Shown: piece after piece, positions 60,646 through 64,000 of the stretch
Layout: each line of letters starts with the position of its first letter
Position numbering within the stretch: the stretch's first letter is position 1
Assembly (NCBI GenBank): GCA_017745175.1
Contig: JAGHZY010000008.1
Coordinates: 92,134-156,133, forward strand
DNA from: Sphingopyxis sp.
GTDB lineage: Bacteria; Pseudomonadota; Alphaproteobacteria; Sphingomonadales; Sphingomonadaceae
Reading direction: 5' to 3'
Length of the DNA stretch: 64,000 nucleotides
Made by a program: the position numbers and the translations under genes
Notes under the pieces: generated by a model
Database searches by the model: none
Seen by the model: only the letters and a program-made list of their open reading frames with translations
What the model was told of the DNA's origin: nothing

Positions 60646-62139
60646 GTGCGTTATGTTTATGGCATCACTTCGGCCTTGCTGGCGGGTGGCACCGCGCTGG
60701 CGCTGGTCACCCAGTCCCCCGTCGGGGCGCAGGTCGCGCAGAACGAGAAGAGCGAGATCGCCAAGGCCGTTCCCCGCGCCGGCGCGCCCGAAAGCTTCGC
60801 CGATCTGGTGGAGCAGCTCCAGCCCGCGGTCGTCAATATCTCGACCAAGCAGGAAGTCACCCTCGGCGTCCGGCTGAACCCGTTCGCCGGCACCCGCGAG
60901 CCGATCACGCAGGAACAGCAGGGCGGCGGCTCGGGCTTCCTGATCTCGGCCGACGGCTATATCGTCACCAACAACCATGTGATCTCGGGCGGCCCGCGCG
61001 GCGAGGCGGTGAATCAGGTCACGGTGACGCTCACCAACCAGAAGGAATATAAGGCGACGATCGTCGGCCGCGACGTCGCGTCGGACCTTGCGCTGCTCAA
61101 GATCGAGGCGAGCGGGCTGCCGTTCGTGAAATTCGCCGACAGCAGCGCGGCGCGCGTCGGCGACTGGGTCGTCGCGATCGGCAATCCGCTGGGGCTCGGT
61201 TCGACCGTCACCGCCGGCATCATCTCGGCGGTGCAGCGCAATATCGGGCAGGGCGGCGCCTATGACCGCTATATCCAGACCGATACCGCGATCAACCGCG
61301 GCAATTCGGGCGGCCCGCTGTTTGACCTCCAGGGCAATGTGGTGGGCATCAACAATATGCTGATCTCGCCCGTCGGCGCGAACATCGGTGTCAATTTCGC
61401 GATCCCCGCCGACGCGGCGATCCCGGTGATCAACGCGCTGCGCGCCGGCGAAAAGGTCCAGCGCGGCTACCTCGGCATCGGCATCGCGCCGGTCGACGAA
61501 GATCTGGCGGCGGCGCTGGGCCTGCCCAAGGACCGCGGCGAGTTCGTCCAGCGCGTCGAGGATAATCAGGCCGCGGCCAAGGCCGGGCTGAAGCGCGGCG
61601 ACGTCGTGACCAGGGTCAATGGCAAGGAGGTCACGCCGCAGCAGACCCTCTCCTACATCGTCTCGAACACCAAGCCGGGCACGCGCATCCCGCTCGAAAT
61701 CATCCGCGACGGCAAGGCGATGACGATCCAGGCGGTCGTCGGCACGCGTCCGCCCGAGGAAGAGCTGGCGGGCAGCAATTTCGATCCCGAGGCGGAGCAG
61801 ACCGAACCCGAGGATCCGACGGGCGCCGCCGACAAGGCGATCCAGAACGAACTCGGCCTGTCGGTCCAGGCGGTGACGCCCGATATCGCGCGCGCCGTCG
61901 GCGTCGATGCCGGCACCAGGGGCCTCGTGATCGGCGCGGCATCGGCGAACAGCGACGCGGGCCGCAAGGGCCTGCGCCGCGGCGACGTGATCCTCAGCGC
62001 GAACCGCGCGCCGGTGACGACGGCCGACGCGCTCGCCAAGGCGGTCGCCGACGCGAAGAAGGCGGGCCGCGACGCGGTGCTGCTCGAAATCCTCCGTCGC
62101 GGTGGCCCTTCGGCCTTCGTCGCGGTTCGCGTGAAATAG
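60646..62139 (+). CDS. degP: DegP/HtrA-family periplasmic serine protease
   Basis: 497 residues from the GTG at 60646, chosen for the signal sequence YVYGITSALLAGGTALAL and AAAGGA 9 bases before; the ORF opens earlier at 60535 but the extra residues are not protein-like. Catalytic triad: His in TNNHVIS (near 111), Asp in SDLALLKIE (near 147), Ser in RGNSGGPLF (near 221). Two PDZ domains follow (about 275-370 and 395-490). It degrades or refolds misfolded envelope proteins. Follows hflKC. Confidence 0.95.
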   Translation: MRYVYGITSALLAGGTALALVTQSPVGAQVAQNEKSEIAKAVPRAGAPESFADLVEQLQPAVVNISTKQEVTLGVRLNPFAGTREPITQEQQGGGSGFLISADGYIVTNNHVISGGPRGEAVNQVTVTLTNQKEYKATIVGRDVASDLALLKIEASGLPFVKFADSSAARVGDWVVAIGNPLGLGSTVTAGIISAVQRNIGQGGAYDRYIQTDTAINRGNSGGPLFDLQGNVVGINNMLISPVGANIGVNFAIPADAAIPVINALRAGEKVQRGYLGIGIAPVDEDLAAALGLPKDRGEFVQRVEDNQAAAKAGLKRGDVVTRVNGKEVTPQQTLSYIVSNTKPGTRIPLEIIRDGKAMTIQAVVGTRPPEEELAGSNFDPEAEQTEPEDPTGAADKAIQNELGLSVQAVTPDIARAVGVDAGTRGLVIGAASANSDAGRKGLRRGDVILSANRAPVTTADALAKAVADAKKAGRDAVLLEILRRGGPSAFVAVRVK

Positions 62140-62165
62140 GCGTCGGCCCTCCGGGACCGAAACAA

Positions 62166-62200
62166 GGGGCGCCGACCTTCGGGTTCGGCGCCCTTTTAGT
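62166..62200 (+). terminator. Intrinsic terminator of degP
   Basis: GGGCGCCGA-CC TTCG GGTTCGGCGCCC, a stem of about 11 bp with one bulge and a TTCG tetraloop, ending in TTTTAGTTT, 26 bases after the stop. The best classic terminator in the window. Confidence 0.85.
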
Positions 62201-62218
62201 TTGCGCGCTCCCATGCAT

Positions 62219-62233
62219 GTTCATACTATGTTC
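62219..62233 (+). promoter_or_regulatory. GTTC-N7-GTTC (LexA-type) motif before a VOC gene
   Basis: GTTC-ATACTAT-GTTC, 27 bases upstream of the VOC start codon, exactly the alphaproteobacterial LexA spacing. Its AT-rich middle and promoter position strengthen it; chance alone gives about two hits in both strands here. Confidence 0.45.
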
Positions 62234-62260
62234 GCATAATCACGAGTCGGGAGATGGACG

Positions 62261-62629
62261 ATGATCGGTTATGTGACGCTGGGAACGAAAGATATCGCCA
62301 AGGCTGCGGTTTTTTACGACGCGATCGCCGCGGAGCTCGATACGCCGCGGATGATGGAATATGAGACTTTTATCGCATGGGGCAAGCCGGACGGCGGCGC
62401 CGGCATCGGCCTGACCAAGCCCTTCGACGGCAATGTCGCGACGGTCGGCAATGGCGTGATGGTTGCGCTGCAGGCCAAGGACAAGGAACAGGTCCACCGC
62501 CTCCACGACATCGCGCTCGCGCACGGCGGCACGTGCGAAGGCCCTCCGGGACCGCGCGGCGAGGGTTTCTACGCGGGCTATTTCCGCGATCCCGACGGCA
62601 ACAAACTCAACGCCTTCGTCATGGGGTGA
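62261..62629 (+). CDS. VOC family (glyoxalase-like) protein
   Basis: 122 residues. MIGYVTLGTKDIAKAAVFYD is the VOC opening strand with metal-site region; FRDPDGNKLNAFVMG is the closing motif of the second half. Substrate unknown; commonly annotated as glyoxalase or bleomycin-resistance-like without evidence. The gene follows a strong terminator and a LexA-type motif. Followed by the RidA gene 74 bases on. Confidence 0.85.
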   Translation: MIGYVTLGTKDIAKAAVFYDAIAAELDTPRMMEYETFIAWGKPDGGAGIGLTKPFDGNVATVGNGVMVALQAKDKEQVHRLHDIALAHGGTCEGPPGPRGEGFYAGYFRDPDGNKLNAFVMG

Positions 62630-62703
62630 GGGGCATCACGGGATGATGGGCGACGGCCGCCAGCCGTGATATTGCGCGCCGCATCCTGTTTGGAGAGCGG
62701 CGG

Positions 62704-63081
62704 ATGAATTCACAAAAGGCTGGCGGACCGCATTATTCGCCTTTCGTTATCGGCAATGGTTTCATCTTCGTGTCGGGGCAGCTCCCGCTGCTGCCCGGGC
62801 GCGACACGTCGCTGGCGGCGGCGCCCTTCGCGTCGCAGGCCGAGCAGGCGCTCAACAACCTGAAAGCCGTGCTGGCCGATGCAGGTGCCGACCCCGGGCA
62901 GGTGGTCAAGACGACGGTTTATCTCGCCGACATCGACGATTGGGACGAACTCGACGCGGTCTATGGCCGTTTTTTCGGCACCGCGCGTCCGGCCCGGAGC
63001 GTGGTGCCTTCGGGACGGCTGCATTTCGGTTTTCGCATCGAGATCGAGGCGATTGCGCTGGCGGCGGGGACAAGGCCCTAG
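62704..63081 (+). CDS. RidA family enamine/imine deaminase
   Basis: 125 residues. GNGFIFVSGQLPL near 19-31 and PARSVVPSGRLHFGFRIEIE near 95-114 hold the substrate-binding Arg and the Glu. RidA-type proteins hydrolyse reactive enamines/imines made by PLP enzymes. This subgroup's substrate is unknown. It starts 74 bases after the VOC gene; GAGAGC precedes the ATG. Confidence 0.88.
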   Translation: MNSQKAGGPHYSPFVIGNGFIFVSGQLPLLPGRDTSLAAAPFASQAEQALNNLKAVLADAGADPGQVVKTTVYLADIDDWDELDAVYGRFFGTARPARSVVPSGRLHFGFRIEIEAIALAAGTRP

Positions 63082-63175
63082 CTGCATGGCCGATCGGCAG
63101 CCGAGGGGTTTGCCGATTGCCTGACCTGCGCTGCCGCTCTAACCTCCTCCTGACGTATCAAGTGGAGGACAGCGG

Positions 63176-64000
63176 GTGAGCGACGGCAGCACGGCAAGCG
63201 AAATCTATATCGGTCGGGGCGGGGGCGGGGCGGTGGACGGCCCCCGCCAGTCGCTCGTGCTCAGGCGCGCGAACCGTCACGGGCTGATCGCGGGCGCGAC
63301 CGGCACCGGCAAGACGGTGACGCTGCAGGGGCTCGCCGAGGGCTTTTCGGCGGTCGGCGTTCCCGTATTCGTCGCCGATGTGAAGGGCGACCTTGCCGGG
63401 ATGGCGATGGCGGGCAGCCCGACGTCGAAGATGCACGAGATTTTCGCCGCGCGCGCCACCGAGATCGGCGATAGCGAATGGGCCTATCGCGACAATCCCG
63501 TCATCTTCTGGGATCTGTTCGGCGAACAGGGGCACCCGATCCGCACGACGATCTCCGAAATGGGGCCGTTGCTGCTCGCGCGGCTGATGGGCCTCAACGA
63601 GGTGCAGGAGGGGGTGCTCGCGATCGCCTTCCGTGTCGCCGACGAACAGAATCTGCTGCTCCTCGACCTCGGCGACCTGCAGGCGATGCTCGTGTGGTGC
63701 GCCGAAAATGCCGATGAGCTGACGACGAAATATGGCAATGTATCGAAGGCGACCGTCGGTACGATCCAGCGCCAGCTGCTGACGCTCGAAAGCCAGGGCG
63801 GTGACCATTTCTTCGGCGAACCCGCGCTCGACATCCAGGACATGATCCGGTGCGACGACAATGGCCGCGGTTATGTGAACATCCTCGCCGCCGACAAGCT
63901 GATGGCGAGTCCGAAGCTTTACGCGACCTTCCTGCTCTGGCTTCTGAGCGAAATGTTCGAGACGCTTCCCGAGGTCGGCGACCCCGACAAGCCGAAGCTC
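63176..64000 (+). CDS. HerA-like ATPase (DUF853), N-terminal part
   Basis: Starts at GTG 63176 with GGAGG 7 bases upstream and runs off the window after 275 codons. The Walker A is [20 protein letters not shown]; later stretches such as [20 protein letters not shown] and [20 protein letters not shown] belong to the YjgR/DUF853 family of HerA/FtsK-type ATPases. Family function is uncertain (DNA translocase-like). Upstream of it is a 94-base gap after the RidA gene. Confidence 0.9.
   Translation, partial: MSDGSTASEIYIGRGGGGAVDGPRQSLVLRRANRHGLIAGATGTGKTVTLQGLAEGFSAVGVPVFVADVKGDLAGMAMAGSPTSKMHEIFAARATEIGDSEWAYRDNPVIFWDLFGEQGHPIRTTISEMGPLLLARLMGLNEVQEGVLAIAFRVADEQNLLLLDLGDLQAMLVWCAENADELTTKYGNVSKATVGTIQRQLLTLESQGGDHFFGEPALDIQDMIRCDDNGRGYVNILAADKLMASPKLYATFLLWLLSEMFETLPEVGDPDKPKL

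Noticed and set aside
1..64000. CRISPR array, prophage, transposon or genomic island
   Set aside because: No spaced direct repeats of CRISPR type, no integrase or transposase, and the gene content is core chromosomal.

Overview
The window is high-GC chromosomal DNA from an alphaproteobacterium. It is most likely a member of the Sphingomonadaceae, with a Sphingopyxis-like feel, although no marker gene here fixes the genus. The reasons are the long-type NAD-glutamate dehydrogenase, the alphaproteobacterial (plant-type) glutamate-cysteine ligase, the PopZ/DUF2497 protein, the bactofilin/M23 pair, the DUF721-dsbA-dsbA-smc run beside mutY, TonB receptor style, and short palindromic intergenic repeats common in sphingomonads. 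Nearly everything is core chromosome. I see no transposase, integrase, phage gene or CRISPR array.

Layout. 1-5 kb: edge of a VOC protein, a TetR repressor with its own palindromic operator, comM, a DUF1905 protein and a membrane diguanylate cyclase. 5-8 kb: bactofilin overlapping an M23 peptidase, then an ICMT/PEMT-type membrane methyltransferase. 8-15 kb: TonB receptor, gshA, a secreted P-domain/DUF11 protein and rsmE. 15-18 kb: three Tad-type (TadE/TadG) pilus-associated genes. 18-30 kb: ubiA and smc meeting tail to tail, DUF721-dsbA-dsbA-smc, then mutY-serine hydrolase-nudC, and DUF2497 and tolC/pcm. 31-39 kb: tRNA-Cys, a 22-codon small ORF with a near-perfect Shine-Dalgarno, OsmC-like protein, TetR and a tripartite RND efflux operon with a long structured leader. 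39-49 kb: MocR regulator, DUF983, PAS-type protein, NAD-GDH, ATP-grasp enzyme, ribbon-helix-helix protein and a LuxR-HTH/TM/DUF4019 fusion. 49-58 kb: a minus-strand run from mrp to phaB, including hemH and an orphan molybdenum hydroxylase large subunit. 58-64 kb: hflK-hflC-degP, VOC, RidA and the start of a HerA-like ATPase that leaves the window.

Together these genes serve envelope biology (bactofilin/LytM, TolC, RND efflux, Dsb folding, HflKC/DegP quality control), chromosome maintenance (SMC, MutY, DciA-like DUF721, PopZ-like, ComM), and central metabolism (GDH, PHB reductase, haem, ubiquinone, glutathione). I did not find a clear undescribed multi-gene system. The best leads are the small ORF at 31400-31468, the structured efflux leader at 32726-33092, the paired shared motif at the TetR and efflux promoters, the membrane-tethered LuxR-DUF4019 protein, and GTTC-N7-GTTC sites before degP and a VOC gene.
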